Counted from the stretch's first letter, positions 1 to 8,818 are shown. The stretch is 64,000 bases of DNA from Brumimicrobium ulvae (GCF_947504225.1 NZ_CANNGT010000009.1:62001-126000), one strand, 5' to 3'. The notes: generated by a model from the letters alone, not told the origin. A program made the numbers and translations.

Positions 1-486
1 TTTGTACCGCAAACTATTCCTTATCATCCGCTAAAAAGTGGATTGGCTTTTTTTATGACTGAGGTGCTGTCTTACGTGCTTCAAAGAAGTGATAAAGATC
101 CTGAAATGTACACGTTTTTAGAACATGAAATCAAATGGATTGATGATTCCGACGAATTGACCAACTATCCCATCTGGTTCCTCCTTAAACTGGCTGATGA
201 AATAGGGATTGGAATAAATGTAGAAAACCCAAATGGATTAACCTTCGACTTACAAGATGGTGTGATTTCAAATCAAACCCCAAGTAGTCACATATTTGTA
301 AATGATGAAGTTGTTCCTATTCTAATTCAATTGTTAGACAGTCAAAAAACAGAAATGTTGGCAAAACATATTCATAAAACCCATAGAAGGCATATCGTAG
401 ATCACTTGATCAGTTATTATAAAATTCACATTAGTGGTTTTAAAACTCCAAAATCCCTTCAAGTAATGCAGACAATCTTTGAATAA
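1..486 (+). CDS. recO: DNA repair protein RecO, C-terminal part (5' end outside window)
   Basis: The open frame runs in from the window edge. A TTG at 43 is only an internal codon, because the frame is open from base 1. About 161 residues remain. They are mostly helical and end in the pattern HISGFKTPKSLQVM, which matches the C-terminus I associate with Bacteroidota RecO. RecO acts with RecR to load RecA onto SSB-coated single-stranded DNA in the RecF pathway. The N-terminal OB fold that would confirm the call lies outside the window. The next gene starts 121 bases downstream with its own promoter motif, so the two are probably not one operon. Confidence 0.75.
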   Translation, partial: FVPQTIPYHPLKSGLAFFMTEVLSYVLQRSDKDPEMYTFLEHEIKWIDDSDELTNYPIWFLLKLADEIGIGINVENPNGLTFDLQDGVISNQTPSSHIFVNDEVVPILIQLLDSQKTEMLAKHIHKTHRRHIVDHLISYYKIHISGFKTPKSLQVMQTIFE

Positions 487-571
487 GCTGGTTTAAACGA
501 AAAATGAATGAGATAAATCATCATTTTAGAGGAAAACAATAGAAGCTTATATGTGTTAAACAAAGAATGGT

Positions 572-579
572 TAATTTTG
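572..579 (+). promoter_or_regulatory. Bacteroidota -7 promoter box for the ferredoxin-NADP reductase gene
   Basis: TAATTTTG fits the TAnnTTTG consensus and ends 28 bases before the start codon. No clear TTG lies at the -33 distance. Confidence 0.5.
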
Positions 580-607
580 TGAACCAATATGATTTATACA
601 TAAGAAT

Positions 608-1618
608 ATGATTAAAACAGATATAATTATAATAGGTGCCGGTCCAGTTGGATTGTTCACTATTTTTGAGGCAGGATTATTAAAGTTAAAATGTCATTTA
701 ATTGATTCATTGCCACAACCAGGAGGTCAATGTTCTGAGATATACCCTAAAAAACCGATTTATGACATCCCAGGATTTCCTTCTATTTTAGCTGGAGACC
801 TAGTGGATAACCTTATGGAACAAGCAGCGCCATTTAAACCCGGATTTACGCTAGGAGAAGCGGCTGTGAAAATTGAAAAGGTAGAAGAAAATAAGTTTAT
901 TGTAACCACAGATAAAGGAACCCAACACGAAGCTCCAATTGTTATGATTGCCGGTGGACTAGGTGTATTTGAACCCCGTAAACCGCCTATCGAAAACTTA
1001 GAGGATTACGAAGATAAAGGTGTGGAATACATCATCAAAGACCCTGAATTTTACCGTGGAAAAGAGTGTGTGATTTCTGGTGGTGGTGACTCGGCATTGG
1101 ACTGGGCAATTTTCTTGGTGGAAAAAAATATTGCATCGAAAGTTTCATTGGTACACAGAAGAAGTTCTTTTAGAGGACACTTAGACTCTGTACAAAAAGT
1201 GATGGACTTAGCCGAAGCGGGTAAAATAAATCTTTTAACGGATAGAGAAGTTGTTGGAATTGGTGGTGATGGAAAAGTTGAAAATGTGACCATCAGACAC
1301 AAAACAGAAGGTGATGTGGTGGTGCCAACAGACCATTTTATTCCTTTGTTTGGTTTGAAACCTTCATTGGGTCCAATTGCAGATTGGGGCTTAGAAATTG
1401 AGAAAAATGCAATTAAAGTTGATACCACAGATTATTCAACAAATATTCCAGGTATTTATGCAATTGGAGATGTAAATACTTATGTTGGGAAATTAAAATT
1501 GATTCTATGTGGTTTCCACGAAGGTACAATTGCTGTTCAATCTGCTTTTGCACGAATTCATCCCGATAAAAAGAACATCCTGAAATATACAACAGTAAAC
1601 GGAGTTCAAGGATTTTAA
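608..1618 (+). CDS. Ferredoxin--NADP+ reductase, type 2 (thioredoxin-reductase-like flavoprotein)
   Basis: The product has 336 residues and moves electrons between NADPH and ferredoxin or flavodoxin in the cytoplasm. The FAD-binding GAGPVG motif is at residues 10-15. It is followed by QPGGQCSEIYPKKPIYDIPGFP-type sequence typical of the TrxR-like fold. A second Rossmann motif (SGGGDSALDWA) near 157-167 binds NADPH. The C-terminal AIGDVN motif contacts FAD. The redox-active CxxC of true thioredoxin reductases is missing at the usual place, which supports the reductase type known from Bacillus YumC and Chlorobium. The gene is followed after 24 bases by xth and may share its transcript. Confidence 0.85.
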   Translation: MIKTDIIIIGAGPVGLFTIFEAGLLKLKCHLIDSLPQPGGQCSEIYPKKPIYDIPGFPSILAGDLVDNLMEQAAPFKPGFTLGEAAVKIEKVEENKFIVTTDKGTQHEAPIVMIAGGLGVFEPRKPPIENLEDYEDKGVEYIIKDPEFYRGKECVISGGGDSALDWAIFLVEKNIASKVSLVHRRSSFRGHLDSVQKVMDLAEAGKINLLTDREVVGIGGDGKVENVTIRHKTEGDVVVPTDHFIPLFGLKPSLGPIADWGLEIEKNAIKVDTTDYSTNIPGIYAIGDVNTYVGKLKLILCGFHEGTIAVQSAFARIHPDKKNILKYTTVNGVQGF

Positions 1619-1642
1619 TCACGTCTAAAAACGAATAGTATT

Positions 1643-2407
1643 ATGGCGAAGTTAGTTTCTTTTAATGTGAATGGTATTCGTGCCATCATGAAAAAAGATT
1701 TCGAAGCAGATATGAAGGCTTTGAACCCTGATGTTTTGTGTTTACAAGAAACAAAAGCACAAGACGATCAAGTGCAGGAAGCATTAGCCTCTTTTAAGGA
1801 TTATCATATTGTTTCTAACTCTGCAGTGAAAAAGGGATATTCAGGTACGGCTATCATGAGTAAAGAAAAACCTTTGGATGTTATTTTTGATATTGGAGTA
1901 GAAGAACATGATCAAGAAGGCCGTGTGATTACAGCTGAGTTTAAAGATTACTACCTCACTGTTGTCTATGTTCCCAATTCTGGAAGTGACTTAAAAAGAT
2001 TGGATTATCGAACAACTTGGGATGCTTCCTTTTTGAAGTTTCTAAAAGACCTAGAGGCGAAAAAACCAGTGATTGTTTGTGGTGATTTTAATGTTGCACA
2101 CAGAGATATTGACTTAGCACGTCCCAAAGCAAATTATGATAAGAGCGCTGGATACACCCAAAAAGAAATCGATGGAATGAATGCTTTTACAAGTAATGGA
2201 CTTGTTGATACTTTCCGTTATTTTCATCCTGAAGAAGTGAAATATTCTTGGTGGAGTTATAGAGGAGGGGCAAGAGCTAGAAACGTTGGCTGGCGGATTG
2301 ACTATTTTTTAGTGAGCGAGTCTATTATAGACAAGGTTAAAAGTGCTGAAATACTTAACGACATCAAGGGATCAGATCATTGCCCAGTAATGATTGAACT
2401 GAAATAA
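1643..2407 (+). CDS. xth: Exodeoxyribonuclease III
   Basis: This 254-residue AP endonuclease/3'-5' exonuclease is an EEP-family enzyme that cuts abasic sites in base-excision repair. All catalytic motifs are visible: NVNGIR near the start, LQETKAQ with the metal-binding Glu, YVPNSG, GDFNVAHRDIDLA with the Asp-Asn pair, and the closing GSDHCPV with the catalytic Asp-His. Length is normal for the family. It lies 24 bases after the ferredoxin reductase gene and ends in a clear intrinsic terminator. It converges with the outer-membrane protein gene on the other strand. Confidence 0.93.
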   Translation: MAKLVSFNVNGIRAIMKKDFEADMKALNPDVLCLQETKAQDDQVQEALASFKDYHIVSNSAVKKGYSGTAIMSKEKPLDVIFDIGVEEHDQEGRVITAEFKDYYLTVVYVPNSGSDLKRLDYRTTWDASFLKFLKDLEAKKPVIVCGDFNVAHRDIDLARPKANYDKSAGYTQKEIDGMNAFTSNGLVDTFRYFHPEEVKYSWWSYRGGARARNVGWRIDYFLVSESIIDKVKSAEILNDIKGSDHCPVMIELK

Positions 2408-2433
2408 AACTAAGTTATACAATCAATAGTATT

Positions 2434-2466
2434 ATCGCCTTCGGTTTATCGGAGGCGATTTTTTTT
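2434..2466 (+). terminator. Intrinsic terminator after xth
   Basis: ATCGCCT (2434-2440) pairs with AGGCGAT (2453-2459) across a 12-base loop and is followed by a run of eight T. It separates xth from the convergent barrel gene. Confidence 0.85.
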
Positions 2467-2469
2467 TGC

Positions 2470-4158
2470 CTAAAAGTAAGCGATATATCCAAAATGTACT
2501 TTTCCATCCCTCAGTTGAATGGGGTTGTTGAATTGCTTCCCTAAGGCATAGGAAATTGAGAAGATTCCCAAATTGGTACCAAAACTGAAGCCTAATCCAA
2601 ATCCAAAAGGTTGGTCTTGGACATAATCCTTTGCGTTGTTTTCATAAAATGACTGGTCAAAAAAAGCAAAAGCATGGGAATTGCGATCGACTAAGAAACG
2701 ATATTCTGCAGTAAAAGTGGTTAAAGTAGTAGCATATAAAACTTCTTCGTTAAAACCCCTTTGTGAATTGAGTCCGCCGAATCGAAACAGTTCATTCTGA
2801 TAAATGTTTGGGGCGTAATAGCTGCGTGTTGAATTGGCAATTCTCATAACATTCCTAGGTGTTATGGGGATAAACATTTCAAGACTTAAGTTCCCTTTGA
2901 AAGTAGTTGAAATAGAAAGGGTGTCTGCTTCAGTAGGCCTGCTTTTTCTTCTTCCTGCTGATACATCTAATGACATTCGGAAACCTTTACTGGGATTTGG
3001 CAAGTAATCTACATTGTTTCTGTACAATCCTAATCCATAGTTATTGCTGGAAACCGAGGAAAGGTTATTATTGGAAATATTTGCTGCACCTGAAAGTAAA
3101 TTGGAGTTTTCGGCTTGATAAAATACCTTTATATAGCTTCCGCCTGAAAGAAAATACCGTATCCCTAAGTTGACATTTGTGGTTAAATAGGTGCTGTCTT
3201 GTTTGTATAGATCAAATTTTGTGTCAATTCCAAAAGGAGTGTTGAATAGAAATGGAAAATTGAAGTTTAAATCCAATTCTTGAGTCTTGGGTTGCAGACT
3301 TTTCCAATTGATTTGAAGTTCTTCTCCTCGTTTTACAATGTTCAATAACTTTAATCGTAACTCTCCGGTTACAGTAGTCTTTTCTGTTGTTGGATTGGGC
3401 TGTAATCCGACAATTCCATTGATTAAACTCACGGGAACACTTTCCAAATAAAGATATAATTCGGCTCCTTCAGGTGTAAAAAGCAATTCATGTGGACGGA
3501 TTTCTTTAACGAATTGAATTTGCTCTATTTTTCCAGAAATACTTTTCAATAGGTTGTGGTCATAATAATCCCCTTCTGTTATGGAAATGGCGTTGTGAAT
3601 AAACTTTTCCCTTACTTTTGATTCACCTTTGATGGACACTTTGGTAAATTTAACCAATGGTCCTTTATCGATTTTCAGTTGAGCTGTTGATGTTCCAGGT
3701 CGGATGGTGTCTACCTTGAGGTAAACTTTTGAGAAGGGGTAGCCATTCTCATTTAAATAGTTATTTAACCCACTCAGTAATTCTTCTACGAGTTGTGGCT
3801 TGAAAGGGAGTTTGGAAATTAAACGTTCACTCATTCTTGGAGTCTTGCTGATGATATATGCATCTTCCTGATCATAAGAGATGTTTATTTTCTCAAATTT
3901 TTCACCCTGGTAAAAAACAACAAAAGCAGTGTCGTTTCGCCATTTAATTTGATCTATTGAAGCCAAGACATAGCCTTTTTTTATTTGCTTATTTCTGGTT
4001 TTCTCCAAAAAATCTAATAATTCTTGCTCAGTATCAAATTTTTGATTCTTTTTTGAAAAACCATCATGATTTTGTGAAATAAATGACAAATGAAAAGAAT
4101 TTTGCCCCAAAAGTAGCAAAGGAATTAAAAATACAAAAAGCGTTACAATACGTGTCAT
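2470..4158 (-). CDS. BamA/TamA-family outer-membrane barrel protein (POTRA + surface-antigen barrel)
   Basis: The product has 562 residues. An N-terminal signal peptide (MTRIVTLFVFLIPLLLLGQ) is followed by about 230 residues with POTRA-like beta-alpha-alpha-beta-beta pattern, for example around FTKVSIKGESKVREKFI. The second half is a run of amphipathic strands typical of the bacterial surface antigen (D15) barrel: it contains a GGxxxxRGF-like FGGLNSQRGFNE segment and ends in the aromatic YIAYF. It is shorter than true BamA, which carries five POTRA domains, so it is more likely a TamA-like or accessory Omp85 protein. Its substrate cannot be told from sequence. It is a single gene convergent with xth. 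Confidence 0.8.
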   Translation of the reverse strand: MTRIVTLFVFLIPLLLLGQNSFHLSFISQNHDGFSKKNQKFDTEQELLDFLEKTRNKQIKKGYVLASIDQIKWRNDTAFVVFYQGEKFEKINISYDQEDAYIISKTPRMSERLISKLPFKPQLVEELLSGLNNYLNENGYPFSKVYLKVDTIRPGTSTAQLKIDKGPLVKFTKVSIKGESKVREKFIHNAISITEGDYYDHNLLKSISGKIEQIQFVKEIRPHELLFTPEGAELYLYLESVPVSLINGIVGLQPNPTTEKTTVTGELRLKLLNIVKRGEELQINWKSLQPKTQELDLNFNFPFLFNTPFGIDTKFDLYKQDSTYLTTNVNLGIRYFLSGGSYIKVFYQAENSNLLSGAANISNNNLSSVSSNNYGLGLYRNNVDYLPNPSKGFRMSLDVSAGRRKSRPTEADTLSISTTFKGNLSLEMFIPITPRNVMRIANSTRSYYAPNIYQNELFRFGGLNSQRGFNEEVLYATTLTTFTAEYRFLVDRNSHAFAFFDQSFYENNAKDYVQDQPFGFGLGFSFGTNLGIFSISYALGKQFNNPIQLRDGKVHFGYIAYF

Positions 4159-4290
4159 TTAACAGCTTTTAACGTTAATTTCATTTCTTTATTTCTTTAT
4201 CTTTTGTAAATCAAGTAAAAAAAATTCTTTTTGTTTCACGATTATCTATATATTTACACCTTCAAACAATAACTAAAACTATAAAAAGCT

Positions 4291-4431
4291 ATGAAAAGAA
4301 TTATGCCGTGGGCTATTGTCGGAGTATTTTTTGTATCAATCGCCTCTTCTTGTGGATCTTCAAAACAAAACTGTGATGCATATGGAGACATCGATACTAA
4401 AACAGAACAAAATGACTTAGCTCAGCAATAA
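4291..4431 (+). CDS. Small lipoprotein, 46 residues
   Basis: This short reading frame encodes a start Met, a hydrophobic stretch (MKRIMPWAIVGVFFVSIA) and a lipobox ending at Cys21 (IASSC). The mature tail is only about 25 residues, polar, with a second Cys in KQNCDAYG. A signal peptidase II substrate anchored in a membrane is the only safe inference. A TTG (4231-4233) with TATATTTA (4249-4256) upstream is an imperfect but plausible promoter, and a strong terminator follows the stop codon. These flanking signals make it a real independent transcription unit rather than a chance frame. The function is unknown. Confidence 0.7.
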   Translation: MKRIMPWAIVGVFFVSIASSCGSSKQNCDAYGDIDTKTEQNDLAQQ

Positions 4432-4457
4432 TTTAGCAGAGCGTTTAACATATTTGT

Positions 4458-4490
4458 AAATAGGCATGGTATTTTACTGTGCCTATTTTT
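4458..4490. terminator. Bidirectional terminator between the small lipoprotein and the SCO gene
   Basis: AAATAGGCA (4458-4466) and TGCCTATTT (4480-4488) form a perfect 9-bp stem followed by T residues on the plus strand. The stem overlaps the last codons of the convergent SCO gene. Confidence 0.75.
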
Positions 4491-5145
4491 CATTTAATAA
4501 AAGATCAATATCATCCATCAGAATATTGATGTCCTCAGTGCTTGTACCGTCATAATATCCTCTGATTCGCATTTCTCTGTCTACTAAAACAAAGTTATTG
4601 GTGTGAATAAAATCAGAGCCAGCATCACCAAGGTTTTTCGCTTCTGCAGGTTTTAAAACGAAAAATGAATTTCGTGCTAAGCTGTATAAGTCTTCTTTAG
4701 GTCCCGTTAAAAAATGCCATTGTCCTGCAACAGCATTATGATTTTCTGCATAAGCTTTCATTACCGCAACATCGTCTTGTTCTGGATCTATGGTGAAACT
4801 TAAAATCTTTACATCTTGATTACCCTTAAAACGTTCTTGTACACGTTTCATTTCTTCTGTCATGACCGGACAAATCGTTAAACAAGTGGTAAAGAAATAC
4901 TCGGCTACGAAAATTTTACCTTTTACGTCTTCATGGGTAATTTTTTCACCGTTCTGATTGAGAAATTTGAACTTCCCTATTCTGTGTCCAATTCCAATGT
5001 TTGCAAGCTCTGGATTAATCATTTCAGCATTAACGTCTCTAGGTTGAATTACCGGAAGCTGCTTTTGTTCCATCGATTGCTTTGTAAGATAGTAAGCCGT
5101 AAAAATTCCAATGACAAGCACAATAAACGTAAGTAAAACTCTCAT
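4483..5145 (-). CDS. SCO1/SenC family copper chaperone
   Basis: The 220-residue protein has an N-terminal membrane anchor (about residues 3-20) and a thioredoxin-fold domain facing the periplasm. The metal ligands are visible: Cys88 and Cys92 in TTCLTICPVM, and His181 in DFIHTNNFVLVD. SCO proteins deliver copper to the CuA centre of cytochrome c oxidase and keep its cysteines reduced. No oxidase genes are in the window. The start ATG follows a TAnnTTTG box by 15 bases. The 3' end overlaps the shared terminator. Confidence 0.9.
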   Translation of the reverse strand: MRVLLTFIVLVIGIFTAYYLTKQSMEQKQLPVIQPRDVNAEMINPELANIGIGHRIGKFKFLNQNGEKITHEDVKGKIFVAEYFFTTCLTICPVMTEEMKRVQERFKGNQDVKILSFTIDPEQDDVAVMKAYAENHNAVAGQWHFLTGPKEDLYSLARNSFFVLKPAEAKNLGDAGSDFIHTNNFVLVDREMRIRGYYDGTSTEDINILMDDIDLLLNEK

Positions 5146-5160
5146 TTTTTATTTTTTATT

Positions 5161-5168
5161 CAAAAATA
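5161..5168 (-). promoter_or_regulatory. -7 promoter box for the SCO gene
   Basis: The plus strand reads CAAAAATA, which is TATTTTTG on the minus strand. It is 15 bases before the start codon. Confidence 0.45.
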
Positions 5169-5280
5169 TCCAATTATTAGCGGAATTGAGAAGTATACCT
5201 GTTAATTATTTGCTAATGTGTCGTCCTTTTGGCTATTCTTGAAGACTTAGTGATATAAACCAACTGGAGAGATTAGAAAG

Positions 5281-5658
5281 CTACATTTGATCATCCAGGA
5301 GATCATCCTCTGGTGATGCTTGTTCTGACTTAACAAAGAATGAACTAGCAATGATTATTAACCCTCCTATGAAAAGCTCAACTGTGAATGGCCAATGCAT
5401 AATATGGGTCATTATTCCCGTAAATACGACAATCATTCCAATATAAAATACTAAGGTTTGAACCTTGTTTTTTTTCTGCTTTTTATCTGGATCAAAATAA
5501 TTGGACAATATGGAAAAGAGAAACCCTGTTAAACCAAAAGTGAATACTCCTAACACTAATGCAAAGCCACTTAAGCCAAATGGGTTAAAACGAAATAGCA
5601 TCACCAACAAAGTTGTTAGTGATGCTAAATACGCTATAAAACTGAGTTTATTCCACAT
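5281..5658 (-). CDS. GldL-like small membrane protein
   Basis: The product has 125 residues and four predicted membrane segments, with a charged break (DPDKKQKKNK) between the second and third and an acidic C-terminus. The third-to-fourth segment contains GIMTHIMHWPF. The MHWP motif is the hallmark of the membrane part of GldL, the inner-membrane motor protein of gliding and T9SS. True GldL has two membrane helices and a longer cytoplasmic tail, and GldK, GldM and GldN are absent here. I therefore read this as a GldL-related membrane protein rather than the motor subunit. It starts one base after the stop of the coiled-coil gene, so the two are cotranscribed. Confidence 0.6.
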   Translation of the reverse strand: MWNKLSFIAYLASLTTLLVMLFRFNPFGLSGFALVLGVFTFGLTGFLFSILSNYFDPDKKQKKNKVQTLVFYIGMIVVFTGIMTHIMHWPFTVELFIGGLIIIASSFFVKSEQASPEDDLLDDQM

Positions 5659-5659
5659 T

Positions 5660-6643
5660 CTATTTTAATGTGAATGTGTCTTTACCAATTAGTGCTCCAT
5701 CTGCAAATATCTTAACAACATAATTACCACTTGGAATTTCATTTCCTTCAAGGTTGTAGACTATTGTCATGTCGATGAGTTGTCCTTGATAGTTGATTTC
5801 ACGTTTTCCTGTGTAGAGAATTTCACTACCCGCAACTTGTGTTACATCGTTTGGACGACGGTATATAACTTGTCCATTAGGGTCTGTAATCTGCATGAAA
5901 ATGGTCTTGTTTCCTGTTCTTGCAATTTTGTTCTCCCCAATTGTGAAGGTACTCGATAGTATTTCCGCCCTTGCCGCTCTATTTACCGATTTTGTGCTTC
6001 CACCAAATGTTTGATAACGCAATGCCTCACTGTTAAAGTTGAAAGCATTCAACTTTGCGCCTTTAGTAAGTAGCTCAGCATTTTGTTCATTCTGCTTTCT
6101 TAATTCATCACGTTCAGATTGTGTTTCATCCAATGCAGAACTTGTTTTATCAAGCTTAGACGTTAAATCAATATTTAAAGTGTTTAATGAATCAATGGTA
6201 ATTAAGTAACGGTTCATGATTTCACGTAAACGTTCGTTACGCTTTTTTAATTTGTTGATTTCATAATAACTTCTGTTTCTATTGTCTTTTAATTCTGCCA
6301 ATAAAATGTTGATACTGTCTTTTTGTGCTTGAAGACTATCTGATTTAGAAGCGTCTTTTTCAATCAGCTTGTCGTAAGTCGACAACATGTTTTGGAAGTC
6401 TTGTTTTAAATCATTAGTTGCTCCATCAATGTATCCACCCAAAGCGTCATTCATGGCTTTCATTTCCTGCTCTAATTGTGCATTTGTTGCTTGACAACTT
6501 TCATAAGCTTTTGATTCTTTTGAATACATCCAGCCTAAAATCCCAGCACCTAATAAAGCCAAGATAGTGATGAGTATCCATAACCCAGCACTCGACTTCT
6601 TTTTGCCGTTATCTATTTCTGTGTTTTGCGTTTCTTCTGACAT
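5660..6643 (-). CDS. Single-pass membrane protein with long coiled coil
   Basis: The 327-residue product has a charged cytoplasmic N-terminus, one membrane helix near residues 21-43, a coiled coil from about 50 to 195 (heptads rich in Leu, Asp, Lys and Ser), and a C-terminal beta-rich domain of about 120 residues with an immunoglobulin-like look (IPSGNYVVKIFADGALIG). Such proteins are common in Bacteroidota and are often mislabelled as SMC because of the coiled coil; no ATPase motifs are present. It is the first gene of a pair with the GldL-like protein, and a -7 box lies 24 bases upstream. A role as a periplasmic scaffold is only inference. Confidence 0.6.
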   Translation of the reverse strand: MSEETQNTEIDNGKKKSSAGLWILITILALLGAGILGWMYSKESKAYESCQATNAQLEQEMKAMNDALGGYIDGATNDLKQDFQNMLSTYDKLIEKDASKSDSLQAQKDSINILLAELKDNRNRSYYEINKLKKRNERLREIMNRYLITIDSLNTLNIDLTSKLDKTSSALDETQSERDELRKQNEQNAELLTKGAKLNAFNFNSEALRYQTFGGSTKSVNRAARAEILSSTFTIGENKIARTGNKTIFMQITDPNGQVIYRRPNDVTQVAGSEILYTGKREINYQGQLIDMTIVYNLEGNEIPSGNYVVKIFADGALIGKDTFTLK

Positions 6644-6667
6644 GATTTGCGTTTTATTTTAATAATA

Positions 6668-6675
6668 CAAAATTA
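6668..6675 (-). promoter_or_regulatory. -7 promoter box for the coiled-coil/GldL-like gene pair
   Basis: The minus strand reads TAATTTTG, 24 bases before the start codon. Confidence 0.45.
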
Positions 6676-6699
6676 ATTTAACATTCTAGCATTGTTGGC

Positions 6700-7785
6700 T
6701 TACGCACCAAATTCCATTAAGTAGGCTTTTAAAAACTCATTTATATCTCCGTCCATTACATCATCAACATTTCCTGTTTCATGACCTGTGCGGACGTCCT
6801 TAACCAATTTGTATGGATGCATAACATAGTTTCTAATTTGCGAGCCCCACTCTATATTTTTCTTTTCCGATTCAATTTCAGCCCTCTTTTCCATTCGTTT
6901 GCGCAACTCCAGTTCATACAGCTGAGATTTCAATAGCTGCATAGCTTTCTCTTTATTTCCTAATTGCGACCTTGATTCGGAGTTTTCAATTACAATCCCA
7001 CTTGGCTCATGGCGTAAACGAACCGCAGTCTCTACTTTGTTTACATTTTGACCACCTTTCCCTCCAGACCTAAAGGTCTCGAAGTTGATATCAGCAGGGT
7101 TGATGTCTATTTCAATAGAATCATCTACCAACGGATAGACATAGACGGAAGCAAAAGAGGTGTGTCGTTTCGCATTGGAATCAAAAGGTGAAATTCTTAC
7201 TAAACGATGCACGCCATTCTCACCTTTTAAATATCCAAAAGCAAAATCACCATCAAATTCAATAGTTACGGTCTTGATTCCTGCAACTTCTCCTTCTTGA
7301 TAATTGAGTTCTTTAAGTTTGTAACCGTTTTTCTCTCCCCACATCATGTACATTCGCATGAGCATATTCGCCCAATCACAACTTTCTGTACCTCCTGCAC
7401 CTGCAGTAATTTGCAATACAGCGTTAAGACTATCTTCTTCACCTGAAAGCATATTTTTTAATTCCAACTCTTCGAGTTCGGTAATTATGCTCTCCTGCAG
7501 GCTGTCAATTTCTTCTACGGAACCCGCTCCGTCATTGTAAAACTCAATGAGTACTTCTAAGTCTTCGGTTTTTTGTTTTAAAGATGTTGTTGAATCAACC
7601 CAAAACTTAAGTTGACGATTTTCTTTTAAAACAATTTCGGCTTTTTTAGGATCATCCCAAAATTGAGGGTCCTGAGCTTTCAATTCATTCTCGTGAATTT
7701 TTCTCTTTTTCTCATCAATAGATAGATAAACAAACAATTTGTCTATGCGTTCTTTAAGGGATTTTATTTGATCACTGTTTACCAT
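6700..7785 (-). CDS. prfB: Peptide chain release factor 2
   Basis: The 361-residue class I release factor recognises UAA and UGA and hydrolyses peptidyl-tRNA. The RF2-specific SPF tripeptide is at residues 199-201 and the catalytic GGQ at 244-246. I choose the ATG at 7785 rather than the in-frame TTG at 7794, because that TTG lies inside the TATTTTTG promoter box. The frame is open through the region around residues 20-24 where many RF2 genes carry an in-frame UGA and a programmed +1 frameshift, so that autoregulation is absent. With the box only 6 bases upstream, the mRNA should be nearly leaderless. Confidence 0.95.
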   Translation of the reverse strand: MVNSDQIKSLKERIDKLFVYLSIDEKKRKIHENELKAQDPQFWDDPKKAEIVLKENRQLKFWVDSTTSLKQKTEDLEVLIEFYNDGAGSVEEIDSLQESIITELEELELKNMLSGEEDSLNAVLQITAGAGGTESCDWANMLMRMYMMWGEKNGYKLKELNYQEGEVAGIKTVTIEFDGDFAFGYLKGENGVHRLVRISPFDSNAKRHTSFASVYVYPLVDDSIEIDINPADINFETFRSGGKGGQNVNKVETAVRLRHEPSGIVIENSESRSQLGNKEKAMQLLKSQLYELELRKRMEKRAEIESEKKNIEWGSQIRNYVMHPYKLVKDVRTGHETGNVDDVMDGDINEFLKAYLMEFGA

Positions 7786-7791
7786 AATAGA

Positions 7792-7799
7792 CAAAAATA
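7792..7799 (-). promoter_or_regulatory. -7 promoter box for prfB
   Basis: The minus strand reads TATTTTTG, ending 6 bases before the ATG. It overlaps the alternative TTG start. Confidence 0.45.
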
Positions 7800-7974
7800 T
7801 AAATTTGCTACAATGATGTATGAAATTTATGTTTTTTTAGCAGGCAGCTGAGTTTTAATTTCTTTGGGTCGCTTTAGAAGTTGCTTTTTTCTGGAATTCT
7901 TACATGTTCTAACTTAAAAGGAGTCTAAACACTAAATTAATTGTAAAAACTCAAGTAATTTGATATAAAAATTT

Positions 7975-7982
7975 TACATTTG
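7975..7982 (+). promoter_or_regulatory. -7 promoter box for gcvH
   Basis: TACATTTG is a perfect TAnnTTTG match 19 bases before the gcvH start. Confidence 0.55.
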
Positions 7983-8001
7983 AGTCCAAAATTTAAGAAC
8001 T

Positions 8002-8382
8002 ATGAATATTCCAGAGGGTTTAAAATACACCAAAGATCACGAATGGTGTTTAGTAGAAGGTGATATGGTTACAATAGGTGTAACTGACTTTGCTCAAAGC
8101 GAGTTGGGAGATATCGTATTTGTAGAGGTAGAAACTGAAGGTGAGTCGCTTGACCGCGAAGAGGTTTTTGGATCAATTGAGGCCGTGAAAACTGTTTCAG
8201 ATCTATTTATGCCTGTAGCTGGTGAGGTGGTTGAATTTAACGAAGAGTTAGAGGCTAATCCAGAATTAGTGAACTCTGACCCTTACGGAGAAGGATGGAT
8301 GATTAAAGTGAAGTTTACAGACGCTGATGGTTTGGATGAATTGATGAGCGCTGCAGAATATAAAGAAATGATTGGTCAGTAA
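8002..8382 (+). CDS. gcvH: Glycine cleavage system H protein
   Basis: This 126-residue lipoyl carrier shuttles the aminomethyl group between GcvP, GcvT and the L protein. The lipoyl domain is complete, with the modified Lys63 in the motif [13 protein letters not shown]. The N-terminal [14 protein letters not shown] is typical of the family, and the length is normal. The partner gcvP lies about 42 kb away on the other strand, and no gcvT is in the window, so the system is dispersed. A VanZ gene starts three bases after the stop codon, and a TonB gene follows; they probably share the transcript. Confidence 0.95.
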   Translation: MNIPEGLKYTKDHEWCLVEGDMVTIGVTDFAQSELGDIVFVEVETEGESLDREEVFGSIEAVKTVSDLFMPVAGEVVEFNEELEANPELVNSDPYGEGWMIKVKFTDADGLDELMSAAEYKEMIGQ

Positions 8383-8385
8383 ATC

Positions 8386-8766
8386 GTGTTACGGTTTATA
8401 CTACCAAGTTTGATTTGGACTGCCTTCGTGGTGGTCATAAGTTTGGTCCCTAGCTCAAATGTGAATTTGAAAGAAATTCAAATTGAAGGGGTAGATAAAA
8501 TTGCTCATTTTATAATGTATACATTGATGAGTTTGTTTTGGGCCATTGGTTTGAAAAGACAAAATGTTTCTATTTTACTGCGTCGTAATGCTTTTAAAAT
8601 AAGTGTTTTTGGTGGGTTTTTCCTGAGTTTAATCATAGAGCTCATTCAAGAATTTGTTATTTTAACACGACATTTTGAAGTATTGGACTTGATTGCTAAT
8701 GGAATTGGTTGTATTTTTGGAATAGTTTTATTTAAAATTATCTATCAAGATTACGGTAGCAATTAA
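8386..8766 (+). CDS. VanZ family membrane protein
   Basis: The product has 126 residues and four membrane helices. It carries the family pattern: a first helix with Ser-rich end, DKIAHFIMYTLMSLFWAIG, and FFLSLIIELIQEF followed by R..EVLDLIANGIGCIFG. It starts at GTG, three bases after gcvH, with no competing ATG. VanZ-like proteins are widespread; the founding member gives low-level teicoplanin resistance, but a resistance role is not implied here. Position between gcvH and a TonB gene suggests cotranscription only. Confidence 0.8.
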   Translation: MLRFILPSLIWTAFVVVISLVPSSNVNLKEIQIEGVDKIAHFIMYTLMSLFWAIGLKRQNVSILLRRNAFKISVFGGFFLSLIIELIQEFVILTRHFEVLDLIANGIGCIFGIVLFKIIYQDYGSN

Positions 8767-8818
8767 AGGAACGGTTTTTGTAGGTTTAGAACTTTAAGTA
8801 AAAGTAAAAAATTTGAAT

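Noticed and set aside
7743-7760. Search for an RF2 programmed frameshift
   Set aside because: The frame is open through the expected place and no UGA with a slippery CUU occurs, so none is annotated.
8002-8766. A gcv operon around gcvH
   Set aside because: gcvT is absent, gcvP is 42 kb away on the other strand, and gcvH is followed by VanZ and TonB genes.
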